Shown here: positions 24,935 to 33,872 of the stretch, piece after piece | Layout of the letters: each line of letters begins with the position of its first letter | Position numbering within the stretch: the first letter of the stretch is position 1 | From: Pseudonocardia benzenivorans CB1190 | GTDB lineage: Bacteria; Actinomycetota; Actinomycetes; Mycobacteriales; Pseudonocardiaceae | Length of the DNA stretch: 64,000 nt | Reading direction: 5' to 3' | Assembly: GCF_000196675.2 (NCBI RefSeq) | Contig: NC_015312.1 | Location: 2,170,001-2,234,000, forward strand | Notes under the pieces: model-generated | Databases searched by the model: none | Seen by the model: only the letters and a program-made list of their open reading frames with translations | What the model was told of the DNA's origin: nothing | Program-made: the position numbers and the translations under genes

Positions 24935-26521
24935 GTGACCCGCGTCGCCCGACCGGTTCCGACCCGCCCGCGCAGGCTCCGCGACTCGGGCTGGACGCTG
25001 CACGGCATCCTCGCCGCGGCGGCCGCGGCCGAGCCGGACCGGCCCGCCGTCGAGTTCACCGGTGCCCGCGGTTTCACCACCGCCGAGCTGCACGAGGCCG
25101 TCGGCGGGATGGCTGCGACGTTGCGCGCGAGGGGGATCGGGCGCGGTGACCGGGTGGCGCTGCTCGTCGGCAACCGCCCCGAGTTCCTCACGACGTTCCT
25201 CGCGTGCTCGGCCCTCGGCGCCGTCGCGGTGCCGCTCAACACGGCGTTGCGCGGCCGGGCGCTCGCCGAGACGCTGCGCCAGTTCCTGCCGTGCCCGCTC
25301 GTCACCGAGGCGGCCCTCGCCCCGAACCTCACCGCGCTGACCGGTGACGCGGCGCCGACCGCGCTCTGGTCGGTGGATGCCCTGCCGGGTGCGCACCGGC
25401 TGGAGCCTGCCGCGGAGCCCGTCATGCCGGCGCCGGACATCCAGCCGTGGGACGTCGCGACGATCCTGCTGACGTCGGGGACGACGGGCCTGTCGAAGGG
25501 CGTCATGTGGAGCCACGCCACCGCCCTCACCTTCGCGGACACCTCGACGTGGGTCATGGGCTACACCGCCGACGACGTGATCCACACCTGCCTGCCGCTC
25601 TTCCACATCAACGCGCTGCTGACGGCGCTGGTCCCGGGCCTGCTGACCGGCGCGAAGGTCGTCGTGGCACCGCGTTTCGGGGTGCGGACGTTCTGGTCGG
25701 ACCTCGCCGACTGCGGCGCGACCGTCACGAACATGATGGGCGCCATGGGCGCGCTGTTGTGGCGGCAGGAGCCCACGCCCGCCGAGACCGCGCACCGGCT
25801 GCGGCTGGCGATGGTGCTGCCGCTGCCCGCCGACCGGCACGAGTTCGAGCGCCGGTTCGGCGTTCCGACGACCGAGGTCTACGGCTCCACCGACACCGGG
25901 ATGCCGATCGGCATCCCCTTCGGTGAGCGCCGGCCCGGGTCGTGCGGGAAGCCCGCCCCTGGGTTCGCCGTCGATCTCGTGGACGCCGACGACGAGCCCG
26001 TCGGACCGGGCGAGCTGGGCGAGCTCGTGACCCGTCCGACGGCCGCGTTCGCGGGCACGCTCGGCTACTGGCGCAACCCCGAGCACACCGCGCAGGTACT
26101 GCGCAATCAGTGGTTCCACACCGGTGACCTGCTGCGACGCGACGACGAGGGCTGGTACTACTACGTCGACCGCGGCAAGGACGCGCTGCGGGTGTCGGGG
26201 GAGAACGTCTCGAGCGTCGAGGTCGAACGCGCGCTGCTGCGCCATCCCGACGTCGCCGAGGCCGCGGTGTTCGGGCTGCCGGGAGAGTTCGGCGAGGACG
26301 CCGTCGCGGCGGCCGTGGTCCCGCGGCCGGGGCGGACGGTCGACCCCGCGCAGCTGCGCGCGTTCGTCACCCCCGATCTGCCGTACTTCGCCGTGCCGCG
26401 CTACCTCGACGTGCGGGAGTTCCTGCCGCGCACCGCGACAGAGAAGGTGCGCAAGGCCGAGCTGCGCGCGGAGGGCCTGCGGCCTGGGATGTGGGACGGC
26501 GGCCCGTCGAGACGCTCGTGA
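24935..26521 (+). CDS. Acyl-CoA synthetase / AMP-dependent ligase 1
   Basis: The 528-residue product is an ANL-superfamily ligase: the P-loop motif TILLTSGTTGLSKGV (about residues 178-192), TEVYGSTDTG (A5-type), WFHTGDLLRRDDEGWYYYVDRGKD and C-terminal GENVSSVEVERAL, with the catalytic Lys region TATEKVRKAEL. It activates a carboxylic acid to its CoA thioester via an acyl-adenylate. The start is GTG 24935 with AGGAGGTCCC directly upstream. It is the only gene between operator site 2 and the tandem repeats, so it is a separate transcript of the TetR regulon. Confidence 0.92.
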   Translation: MTRVARPVPTRPRRLRDSGWTLHGILAAAAAAEPDRPAVEFTGARGFTTAELHEAVGGMAATLRARGIGRGDRVALLVGNRPEFLTTFLACSALGAVAVPLNTALRGRALAETLRQFLPCPLVTEAALAPNLTALTGDAAPTALWSVDALPGAHRLEPAAEPVMPAPDIQPWDVATILLTSGTTGLSKGVMWSHATALTFADTSTWVMGYTADDVIHTCLPLFHINALLTALVPGLLTGAKVVVAPRFGVRTFWSDLADCGATVTNMMGAMGALLWRQEPTPAETAHRLRLAMVLPLPADRHEFERRFGVPTTEVYGSTDTGMPIGIPFGERRPGSCGKPAPGFAVDLVDADDEPVGPGELGELVTRPTAAFAGTLGYWRNPEHTAQVLRNQWFHTGDLLRRDDEGWYYYVDRGKDALRVSGENVSSVEVERALLRHPDVAEAAVFGLPGEFGEDAVAAAVVPRPGRTVDPAQLRAFVTPDLPYFAVPRYLDVREFLPRTATEKVRKAELRAEGLRPGMWDGGPSRRS

Positions 26522-26558
26522 GGCGCCCGGCCTCCCTCCGGCGCGCCGGGCCCCCGAG

Positions 26559-26738
26559 CGCAACCTGACGGTCCTCGCGCGGCCGTTCCGCAACGGTGAG
26601 GTTGCGGCCGGGCCGTGGCGCGCAACCTGACGGTCCTCGTGCGGCTGTTTTGCAGCAGTGAGGTTGCGGCCGGGTCGTGGCGCGCAACCTGACGGTCCTC
26701 GCAGGGCGCGTTCGCAGCGCCGGGTTTGCGGTCGGGGC
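26559..26738. repeat. Three tandem copies of a 62-bp hairpin-forming repeat
   Basis: The sequence CGCAACCTGACGGTCCTCG recurs at 26559, 26621 and 26683, a constant 62-bp period. Each of the first two units contains the inverted arms CGCAACCT and AGGTTGCG about 32 bp apart; the third is degenerate. The array fills the gap between the 3' ends of two convergent genes (acyl-CoA synthetase 1 and an enoyl-CoA hydratase) and could act as a bidirectional terminator. Confidence 0.85.
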
Positions 26739-26742
26739 GGGG

Positions 26743-27420
26743 CTACGGGCCGACGGGGAGGACCGAGCGGGCCGCGCGCGTCACCGCTGCGACGGCCGCC
26801 GGGTCCGCCGCCGCGATCTCCGCGGCCAGCTCGAGCGCGGCGGTCGTCACCCTGCCGGGCTCGGCCAGCCGGCTCGCCAGTCCGATGTCGACGGCCTCGG
26901 CCCCGGTGATCCGCCGTCCGCTGAGCAGGAGGTCGCGGGCCGGGGCCTGGCCGACCGCCCGGACGATCCGGTGGATCGCGCCACCGCCCGCGAGGATGCC
27001 GAGCGTGGCCTCTGGCAGCCCGAGGCGGACGCCCGGCGCGACGACGCGGATGTCGCAGGACAGCGCGAGCTCGAGGCCGCCGCCGAGGCAGGCGCCGTCG
27101 ACCGCGGCGATCGTCGGCACCCCGACCTGCTCGAACGCGCCGTAGACCTGCTGGCAGAGCTCCACGTAGGACACTTGGTCGGCGAGGTCGGCGCGAGCCA
27201 TGTAGGGGATGTCGCCGCCCGCGGCGAAGATGCGCGGCACGGCACTGCTCACGACGACGGCGCGGGTCCCCGCCGGGACGCTCGCCAGTGCCTCGCCGAC
27301 CGCCTCGAGGAACGGCCGGTCGAAGGCGTTGACCGGGGCCGAGTCCATGACGATCTCCGCCACGGCGTCGTACAGTCCGACGTGGACCCCGGGATGGCGT
27401 CCGAACGCGACGCCGCTCAC
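26743..27420 (-). CDS. Enoyl-CoA hydratase/isomerase family protein 1
   Basis: About 225 residues with a complete crotonase core: oxyanion segment FAAGGDIPYMA, then ACLGGGLELALSCDIRVVA (Glu in the GGxEL position) and RLGLPEATLGILAGGGAIHR (second Glu). Both catalytic glutamates are present, so true enoyl-CoA hydration is plausible. The product is somewhat short at the C-terminus relative to the usual roughly 260 residues. GTG 27420 overlaps the stop of the upstream hydratase-like gene, making a coupled pair. Confidence 0.88.
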   Translation of the reverse strand: MSGVAFGRHPGVHVGLYDAVAEIVMDSAPVNAFDRPFLEAVGEALASVPAGTRAVVVSSAVPRIFAAGGDIPYMARADLADQVSYVELCQQVYGAFEQVGVPTIAAVDGACLGGGLELALSCDIRVVAPGVRLGLPEATLGILAGGGAIHRIVRAVGQAPARDLLLSGRRITGAEAVDIGLASRLAEPGRVTTAALELAAEIAAADPAAVAAVTRAARSVLPVGP

Positions 27421-28160
27421 CGGCCGTCCGGCCCGGTGAACCGGGGGTCCCGCTTCTCGGCGAACGCCGAGAGGCCCTCCTGTGCGTTGGCGCCCGCGCG
27501 GACGGTGCGCCACAAGGACAGCTCGGCGGCGAGCCCGGCGGCGAACGAGTCCTGCGAGGCCCCCAGCGCGAGTCGCTTGGTCGCCGCGAGCGCCTCGGGG
27601 GACAGCGCGGCGAGGCTCGCGGCGAGTTCGAGCGCCGCCGCCGGGTCCGGGACCAGGCGCGTGACCAGGCCCCACGCCAGCGCCTCTGGCGCCTCGACGG
27701 TCCGGCCGGTGATCAGCAGGTCGCGCGCGACGCCCTGCCCCACCGCACGCACGAGCCGTGCGACCGTGCCGCCCACCGGGAGCGCCCCGGCCGCCGGCGT
27801 GGGCGCACGGACCACGACGGTGCCCGGCGCGACGCGGACGTCGCAGCACAGCGCGAGGTCGAACGCGACGCCGGTGCACCGGTCGGCGAGCAGCGCGACG
27901 GTCGGCAGCGGCAGGTCCTCGACGGCGGACAGCGCCTGCTGCCACGCGGTCACGGAGTCCTCGTCGACCGGCCGGTCGACGGCGGCGTCGGACGGGAGCC
28001 GCAGGAGGACGGCGCGGGTGCCTGGCGGCAGCGCGGCCAACGTCGCGACCAGTTCCGTCAGCGCGTCGGTCGCCGACCCGGCCGCGAGCTCCACGACGGC
28101 CACGGGGTCACGGGCGGGCCGCGGCGCGACACCGCGGGGATCGGGCGTCGACGCCTGCAC
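27417..28160 (-). CDS. Enoyl-CoA hydratase/isomerase family protein 2, catalytic residues altered
   Basis: About 247 residues with a crotonase fold, ending NAQEGLSAFAEKRDPRFTG as many ECHs do. In the core the GGxEL position reads GVAFDLALCCDVRVA (Asp instead of Glu), and the second Glu is replaced in APTPAAGALPVGGT. It may be an isomerase, hydrolase or non-catalytic partner of hydratase 1. GTG 28160 (VQASTPDPRG) is preceded by GGAGGACAGCCC, which decides the start; the longer frame would run through the operator at 28189. Confidence 0.82.
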   Translation of the reverse strand: MQASTPDPRGVAPRPARDPVAVVELAAGSATDALTELVATLAALPPGTRAVLLRLPSDAAVDRPVDEDSVTAWQQALSAVEDLPLPTVALLADRCTGVAFDLALCCDVRVAPGTVVVRAPTPAAGALPVGGTVARLVRAVGQGVARDLLITGRTVEAPEALAWGLVTRLVPDPAAALELAASLAALSPEALAATKRLALGASQDSFAAGLAAELSLWRTVRAGANAQEGLSAFAEKRDPRFTGPDGR

Positions 28161-28188
28161 GGGCTGTCCTCCAAGGCGATCCGTAACG

Positions 28189-28206
28189 CGACCGACTGGT
28201 CGGTCG
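28189..28206. promoter_or_regulatory. TetR-type operator, site 3 (upstream of the hydratase pair)
   Basis: CGACCGAC-TG-GTCGGTCG, perfect 8-bp inverted arms, 29 bp upstream of the minus-strand hydratase pair and within the divergent region facing the ABC-transporter operon. Confidence 0.75.
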
Positions 28207-28333
28207 AGAGACTGGCGTGCCCTTCCGTGCGGTGTCAAGCGCGGTCAGAGCGCGTTTCGACCCAGGTGCGGGGCGTGTCCGAAGAGTTCCTTGACGACCT
28301 GTGTGGCGGCCCCTAGGGTTTCGGGCCAGCACC

Positions 28334-28351
28334 CGACCGACCAGTCGGTCG
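28334..28351. promoter_or_regulatory. TetR-type operator, site 4 (upstream of the large catabolic operon)
   Basis: CGACCGACCAGTCGGTCG, a perfect palindrome around CA, 30 bp before the substrate-binding protein start. It probably controls the 15-gene operon that runs to 41662. Confidence 0.75.
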
Positions 28352-28381
28352 TGCCTGTCCGAAGACCCCGGAGGAGCCGTA

Positions 28382-29542
28382 ATGACGCGGTGGAGAAACC
28401 GACTGGGCGTGGCGTTGGCCGCCGCGACCGCGCTGCTGGTGGCGGGCTGTGGCGGAGGCGGGTCGTCCGACTCCGGCGGCTCGGGCGCGGGCAACCAGAC
28501 CCTGCAGTTCGCGGTCGTCGCCGAGCTCACCGGCAAGTACGCGCCGTACGGGCTGCAGCTGCAGGCGGGCGTCAACGAGGCGGTCAAGGACCTCAACGCG
28601 TCGGGGCAGTACCCCTTCACGATCGAGCCCAAGTTCTACGACTGCCAGAGCGAGCAGGCGATCTGCGTCAGCAAGACCCGCGACGCAGTGACCAGCGACA
28701 AGATGCCGCTGGTGATGGGACCGGTCGTCAGTCTCGACATCCTGCCCTCGGCCGAGGTGACCCAGCGGGCCGACACCCCGCACGCGGTGTTCGCGGTGCT
28801 GCCCGACATCACCGACAAGTACACGAACACGTTCCGCTGGAGCGCGCAGAACGACGTCAACAACAAGACCGTCGTCGACTTCGTCAAGGCGAAGCTGCAG
28901 CCGGGCGAGGGCGTCGCGATCGTCCACGCCAACACCGACTTCGGCAACGGCGGTGCCAAGCAGCAGGCCGACGGCCTGGCCGCGGCCGGCATCACGCCCG
29001 TCGCCAACATCGGCCACGACCCGTCGCAGGCGGACTACACCCCGGTGATGGTCGAGCTGAACCAGAAGAAGCCCAAGTACATCCTGCTGTCGGACTCCGA
29101 CCCGGCCGACGTCGCGAAGCTGCTGCGCCAGGCGCGCGAGAACGGTGTGACCGGGCAGTGGGTCGGCGCGGACGCCTCCGGCGCCATCCAGCTCGCGGGC
29201 GACGACGCCAAGGGCTACATGATCGTCTCGCCGTGGTTCCCGAACAACGCGTCCGACCCGAACTCGATCGAGCTCTCGCAGCGGTTCGTCGCGGCCGGCA
29301 TCAAGGACCCGGGCTGGATCGCGGCCATGGCCTACGACGCGACCAAGGGCGTCGCGGAGTCCGCGAAGGCCAAGGGCCTCACGGCCGCCGACATCACGGC
29401 CGGCATGGAGTCGCTGACGAACATGCCGGGCAAGGCCGCGAAGTCGTGGACGTTCACCAAGGACAACCGCCGCGGCCTCACCGACTCGACGATCGGCCAG
29501 TGGAACGGCACCGGTTTCGAGACCGCGTGGCCGCAGGGCTGA
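28382..29542 (+). CDS. Branched-chain-type ABC transporter substrate-binding lipoprotein
   Basis: The 386-residue product begins with a lipoprotein signal: a basic N-terminus, hydrophobic core and lipobox LLVAGC (lipidated Cys about 23), then a Gly/Ser linker. The periplasmic-binding fold type I follows (LQFAVVAELTGKYAPYGLQLQAGVNEAVKDLNASG, GVAIVHANTDFGNGG), as in LivJ/LivK and UrtA proteins. Outside the membrane it captures an amino acid, amide or short/aromatic acid for the adjacent permeases. ATG 28382 follows GGAGGAGCCGTA. Confidence 0.92.
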   Translation: MTRWRNRLGVALAAATALLVAGCGGGGSSDSGGSGAGNQTLQFAVVAELTGKYAPYGLQLQAGVNEAVKDLNASGQYPFTIEPKFYDCQSEQAICVSKTRDAVTSDKMPLVMGPVVSLDILPSAEVTQRADTPHAVFAVLPDITDKYTNTFRWSAQNDVNNKTVVDFVKAKLQPGEGVAIVHANTDFGNGGAKQQADGLAAAGITPVANIGHDPSQADYTPVMVELNQKKPKYILLSDSDPADVAKLLRQARENGVTGQWVGADASGAIQLAGDDAKGYMIVSPWFPNNASDPNSIELSQRFVAAGIKDPGWIAAMAYDATKGVAESAKAKGLTAADITAGMESLTNMPGKAAKSWTFTKDNRRGLTDSTIGQWNGTGFETAWPQG

Positions 29543-29663
29543 CCTGATCGGCCCGGCCCGGCCGCAGGAGCCGACCTGACCGGCGCCGGCCGAGCAGCAC
29601 GACGAGAACCGACCAGGACGGCCGCGGGCACCGCCCGCGGCCGTCCGACCGGGAGGCGGATCG

Positions 29664-30719
29664 GTGAGCACCCCCAGCACGACCCCGGCGTCGCCGGACA
29701 CCCGGCTCGACGCGACGACCGACGACCCGCAGCCGCCCTCGTTCACCGCCGAGCGCCACCTCGCCCCGAAGTGGGCGCGGTGGGGGCTGCCGGTGGTGCT
29801 CGCGGTCGCCGCGGTCGCGCTGCCCTTCGTGGGCATCGACAGTGCGCAGCAGTTCCTGTTGGCCTACATGGCGATCATCGCGTTGCTCGCGATCTCGCTG
29901 CACTTCCTCATGGGCATCGCCGGCCTGTTCAGCCTGGGCCAGGCGGGCTTCTTCGGCGTCGGCGCCTACGTCGGCGTCGTACTCATGGACAAGCTCGGGT
30001 GGGACGGCGCGATCGCGCTGCCGCTGGTCGCGGTGGCCGGTGCGCTGGTCGGGCTGCTCATGGCGGTCGCCACGCTGCGCGCCTCGGACCTGTACCTGGC
30101 GCTGACCACGCTGGCGTTCGGCTTCGTCGGCGAGAACGTGGTGCGCAACATCGACTATCTCGGTGGGGCGCAGGGCCTAGCGGGCTTCGACCTGTACTTC
30201 TTCGGGCTGACGCTCGACGACCCGCTGCTGATCTACTGGATCGGCCTGGGCTGCCTGATCGTGTTCATGGTCATGATCACGAGCATGCGCCGCAGCCGGT
30301 TGGGCCGGGCCCTGATGGCGGGCCGGGAGGGGCCGATCGCGGCGCGCAGCATCGGCGTCGACACCGGGCGCTACCGGTTCCTGGCCTTCGGGCTGTCGGG
30401 AGCCTTCGCGGCGGTCGCGGGCTCGCTCTACACCGCGTACGCCTACGTGCTCGACCCCTCGGTGTTCGGCCTGGGCCTGACGACGACGGTGCTGACGATC
30501 GCGATCGTCGGCGGGCTGCGCTCCATGCCGGGCGTGCTCGTCGCGGCGGTGGCGCTGACCTGGTTCCGCAGTGCCGTGGACGGTGAGGCGATCTCCGAGT
30601 ACGTGCTGCTGTTCTACGCGGCACTCGTCGTCCTGACCCTGCTGTTCCTGCCGCAGGGCATCGGCGGCGCCATGTCCACGTCGTTCAGACGACTGGCGAA
30701 CCGGAAGGGGCGCTCGTGA
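29664..30719 (+). CDS. LivM-type ABC permease
   Basis: The 351-residue product has eight or more hydrophobic helices and the LivM signature GLFSLGQAGFFGVGAYVG, followed by DLYLALTTLAFGFVGENVV and SRLGRALMAGREGPIAARSIGVD (the EAA-like loop contacting the ATPase). The unusual 40-residue hydrophilic N-terminus (STPSTTPASPDTRLD) is cytoplasmic. The start is GTG 29664. Its stop overlaps the LivG start. Confidence 0.92.
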   Translation: MSTPSTTPASPDTRLDATTDDPQPPSFTAERHLAPKWARWGLPVVLAVAAVALPFVGIDSAQQFLLAYMAIIALLAISLHFLMGIAGLFSLGQAGFFGVGAYVGVVLMDKLGWDGAIALPLVAVAGALVGLLMAVATLRASDLYLALTTLAFGFVGENVVRNIDYLGGAQGLAGFDLYFFGLTLDDPLLIYWIGLGCLIVFMVMITSMRRSRLGRALMAGREGPIAARSIGVDTGRYRFLAFGLSGAFAAVAGSLYTAYAYVLDPSVFGLGLTTTVLTIAIVGGLRSMPGVLVAAVALTWFRSAVDGEAISEYVLLFYAALVVLTLLFLPQGIGGAMSTSFRRLANRKGRS

Positions 30720-31486
30720 CCGAGCCACTGCTGCGCGCGCGGGGCCTCACCCGGCGCTTCGGCGGCCTCGTCGCCGTCGACTCCGTGTCGGTCGACGTCG
30801 CCGAGGGCGAGGTCCACGGCCTCATCGGACCCAACGGTGCCGGCAAGACGACGCTGGTCAACATGCTCACCGGCGTCGACCGCATCGACGACGGCACCGT
30901 GCACTTCGCCGGCGAGGAGACGACGGGACTGCCCTCGCACAAGCTCGCCGCGCGCGGGATCGCACGGTCGTTCCAGACCTCGCAGCTGTTCGAGGACGAG
31001 GACGTGCTGGCCAACGTCATGGCCGGCCGGCACCGGCACCTGCGCTACCGCTTCCCGCACGACGTGCTCTACACCCCGCGGACCGCGCGGGAGGAGCGGG
31101 CGAGCCTCGTGCGGTGCGCGGAGCTGCTGGCGATGCTGCGCCTCGACGACGTCGCGCACCGGCACGTCGGCGAGCTGTCCTACGGCAGGCGGCGGCTGGT
31201 CGAGATCGCCCGCGCGCTGGCGACCGAGCCACGGCTGCTGGTGCTCGACGAGCCCGCCGCGGGGCTGTCGGGCGTCGACGTCGACCTGCTGGAGGGCGTG
31301 CTGCGGGACCTGTCCGCCGCCGCTTACACGATCCTGATCATCGAACACAACATCGGGCTGGTCATGGGCATCTGCGACCGCGTCACCGTGCTGGCCGAGG
31401 GCGCCGTACTGGCCCAGGGGCCACCCGCGGAGGTCCGCGTCATGCCCGAGGTGATCACTGCCTACCTGGGCAGGAGCGCCGCATGA
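30716..31486 (+). CDS. LivG-type ABC transporter ATPase
   Basis: The 256-residue product has the Walker A GPNGAGKTT, a signature ELSYGRRRLVEIARAL (SYGRR in place of SGGQQ, usual for LivG) and Walker B LLVLDEPAAGL, with IEHNIGLVMGICDRV as the H-loop region. It powers the LivHM-like permease pair. It starts at GTG 30716, overlapping the permease stop, and its TGA overlaps the LivF start. Confidence 0.93.
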   Translation: MTEPLLRARGLTRRFGGLVAVDSVSVDVAEGEVHGLIGPNGAGKTTLVNMLTGVDRIDDGTVHFAGEETTGLPSHKLAARGIARSFQTSQLFEDEDVLANVMAGRHRHLRYRFPHDVLYTPRTAREERASLVRCAELLAMLRLDDVAHRHVGELSYGRRRLVEIARALATEPRLLVLDEPAAGLSGVDVDLLEGVLRDLSAAAYTILIIEHNIGLVMGICDRVTVLAEGAVLAQGPPAEVRVMPEVITAYLGRSAA

Positions 31487-32190
31487 CGCTCGAGGTCGAG
31501 AACCTGTCGGTGGGCTACGGCGACGTCCCCGTGGTTCGCGAGGTCAGCCTGGAGGTCGCGGTCGGCGAGGCGGTCTGCCTCGTCGGACCCAACGGGGCCG
31601 GCAAGACGACGACGCTGCGCGGGATCATGGGCCTCTCGAGGCCGACGGCGGGCGCCGTCCGCTGGGAGGGCACCGACCACGCAGGCAGGCCCGCGTGGTC
31701 GCGCGCGCACGCCGGGATCGCGCTCGTCCCCGAGGGCCGGCACGTCTTCGGGCCCCTCTCGGTCGTGGAGAACCTCGAGGTCGCGGTGCGTGCCGTCGGC
31801 GGGCGGCGGGTCGGTGCGCGCATCGACGCCGCGATGGACCGCTTCCCGCGGTTGCGCGAGCGCCGCGCCCAGCCGGCCGGGCTGCTGTCCGGCGGAGAGC
31901 AGCAGATGCTCGCGATCGCCCGCGCGCTCGTGCAGGAACCGCGGCTGCTGGTGATCGACGAGATGTCGCTCGGGCTCGCGCCGGTGGTGTACGAACAGGT
32001 GGGTGAGGCCGTGCGCGGGCTGGTCTCCGACGGGCTCGGGGTGCTCATGGTCGAGCAGAACGCGGCACTGGCGATGTCGTTGTGCAGCAGGGGATATCTC
32101 ATGTCCGGTGGGCGGATCCTGCTCGGTGGCACCGTCGAGGAGATGGCGCACGAGGATGCCGTCGCCCACCTCTACTTCGGGGCGGTGTGA
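31483..32190 (+). CDS. LivF-type ABC transporter ATPase
   Basis: The 235-residue product has Walker A GPNGAGKTTTLRGIMGL, signature LLSGGEQQMLAIARAL, Walker B LLVIDEMSLGLAP and VEQNAALAMSLCSRGY. The LVPEGRHVFGPLSVVENL segment is typical of LivF. It is the second nucleotide-binding subunit of the importer, coupled by start/stop overlap to LivG. Confidence 0.93.
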   Translation: MTLEVENLSVGYGDVPVVREVSLEVAVGEAVCLVGPNGAGKTTTLRGIMGLSRPTAGAVRWEGTDHAGRPAWSRAHAGIALVPEGRHVFGPLSVVENLEVAVRAVGGRRVGARIDAAMDRFPRLRERRAQPAGLLSGGEQQMLAIARALVQEPRLLVIDEMSLGLAPVVYEQVGEAVRGLVSDGLGVLMVEQNAALAMSLCSRGYLMSGGRILLGGTVEEMAHEDAVAHLYFGAV

Positions 32191-32193
32191 GAG

Positions 32194-33060
32194 ATGGACA
32201 AGCTCCTGCAGCTCGTCGTCGCCGGCCTCGTCACGGGGTCGATCTACGGCCTGATCGCCACCGGCTACGCGGTGCTCTACACCGCGACCGGGTTCGTCAA
32301 CTTCGCGTTGGGCGCGCAGGCCATGCTCGGCGGGTACCTCGCCTACGTGTACTTCCCCGCTGTGCCGCAGTGGGTGCGGATCGTGATCTCGCTGGTCGTC
32401 GGGGCGGTCGTGTCGGTCGTGTCGTGGAACCTGCTCTACAAGTGGGCCGCGAGACGGGCGATGCTGGCGGCGGTGATCATGTCGTTCGCGCTGGCGATCG
32501 TCTTCGAGGAGATCATCAGACTCTCGGCGGGAGGGCTGAACGTGCCGGCCCCCTCGCCGTTCGGCCGCACCGTGTTCCAGCTCGGTGCCGTGACGATCTC
32601 GGCCCACCAGCTGGCGGTGGTCGTCGTGTCCGCGGTCCTGTTCACCGGGCTCGTCGTCATGCTCGGCAGCAAGCGCGGCGCGGCCGTGCGGGCCATGTTC
32701 GCCGACGCCGAGACCGCCGAGGTGCTGGGCATCCGCACCGCCCGGCTGACGACGATCCTCTTCGCGGTCTCGGGCGTGTTCGCCGCGGTCGCGGGCATCC
32801 TCGCCGCCCCCCTGCTGACGCTCTCGCCCTACATGGGCCTCAACCTCGCGCTGATCGGCTTCGTCGGCGCGATCCTCGGCGGCCTCGGCCGGATCGGGAC
32901 GGCGATCGCCGGCTCGATCCTGCTCGGGCTGCTGGAGGCGTTCTTCGCCGGCTACGTGTCGGCCGACTTCCGCACCGCGCTGGTGTACGCGGTGTTCGTC
33001 CTGGTCCTCGTGATCCGCCCGGCGGGCCTGCTCGGCCGGGTGGCGAAGGTGAAGGTATGA
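32194..33060 (+). CDS. LivH-type ABC permease
   Basis: The 288-residue membrane protein has the LivH signature LVTGSIYGLIATGYAVLYTATGFVNFALG and ends in DFRTALVYAVFVLVLVIRPAGLLG. RAMFADAETAEVLGIRTARL is the coupling loop. The gene order K-M-G-F-H differs from the common K-H-M-G-F. Its stop overlaps the hydratase start, so the importer and degradation genes are one transcript. Confidence 0.92.
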   Translation: MDKLLQLVVAGLVTGSIYGLIATGYAVLYTATGFVNFALGAQAMLGGYLAYVYFPAVPQWVRIVISLVVGAVVSVVSWNLLYKWAARRAMLAAVIMSFALAIVFEEIIRLSAGGLNVPAPSPFGRTVFQLGAVTISAHQLAVVVVSAVLFTGLVVMLGSKRGAAVRAMFADAETAEVLGIRTARLTTILFAVSGVFAAVAGILAAPLLTLSPYMGLNLALIGFVGAILGGLGRIGTAIAGSILLGLLEAFFAGYVSADFRTALVYAVFVLVLVIRPAGLLGRVAKVKV

Positions 33061-33872
33061 CGCAGAAGTACGAGACGATCTCCGTCGAGCGCGACGGGGC
33101 GGTCGCCCGCATCACCCTCGACCGCCCCGACAAGCTCAACGCGCTCGACCCCGTGATGCTCGAGGAACTGCTCGACGCCGTCGGCGGGCTCGCGGCCGAC
33201 GAGGACGCCGCCGCCCTGGTCCTCACCGGCCGCGGCCGGCTGTTCTCCGCGGGCGTCGATCTGTCGACGCCGTTCTTCATGGAGGACCTCGACGAGAAGC
33301 AGGCGTCGACGGTGTTCAGCGGCAAGCGCCTGCTCGACCGGCAGCACCGCATCATCGCGGGCCTCTACGAGCTGCCGTTCCCGACGATCGCCGCGGTCAA
33401 CGGCGACGCCGTCGGCGGGGGCGGGTTCGGCCTCGCGATGGCCTGCGACCTGCGGCTCGCGGTCCGCGGTGCCCGGTTCTGGATGGTGCCGGGGGCGCTC
33501 GCGGTGGTGCAGGACTTCGGGTTGTCGTGGCTGACGCAGAAGGCGATCGGGCCGTCGCGGACGCTGCAGATGGCGTTGCTGGGCAAGCCCGTCCTCGCCG
33601 AGGTGGGCGAGGGGTGGGGCCTCGTCAACGAGGTGCACGACTCCCCGGAAGCGTTGCGCACCAGGGTCGACGAGGTCGTCGCACAGCTCAACACCATGGG
33701 CCCCGACGCGATCCGGATGCTCAAGCTCGTCATCCGCAACGGCGCGACGAGCCCGCTGCGCGAGCAGCTCGCGATGGAGGCCGTCGCCAACGGCCTGACG
33801 TTCCAGTCCGCCGAGTTCGCCGAGCGCAAGGCGGCCTACCTGGACGGCCTGCGGAAGAAGGGCGCGAAGTGA
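33057..33872 (+). CDS. Enoyl-CoA hydratase/isomerase family protein 3
   Basis: The 271-residue product has a crotonase core: ARITLDRPDKLNALDPVML, oxyanion region GRGRLFSAGVDLSTPF, and NGDAVGGGGFGLAMACDLRLAV. The GGxEL glutamate is replaced (GGGFGLAM), and the second site reads GALAVVQDFGLSWL, with Asp in place of Glu. This pattern is nearer to isomerases or dienoyl/ring-cleaving crotonases than to simple hydratases. It lies between the importer and a dehydrogenase. Confidence 0.88.
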   Translation: MTQKYETISVERDGAVARITLDRPDKLNALDPVMLEELLDAVGGLAADEDAAALVLTGRGRLFSAGVDLSTPFFMEDLDEKQASTVFSGKRLLDRQHRIIAGLYELPFPTIAAVNGDAVGGGGFGLAMACDLRLAVRGARFWMVPGALAVVQDFGLSWLTQKAIGPSRTLQMALLGKPVLAEVGEGWGLVNEVHDSPEALRTRVDEVVAQLNTMGPDAIRMLKLVIRNGATSPLREQLAMEAVANGLTFQSAEFAERKAAYLDGLRKKGAK

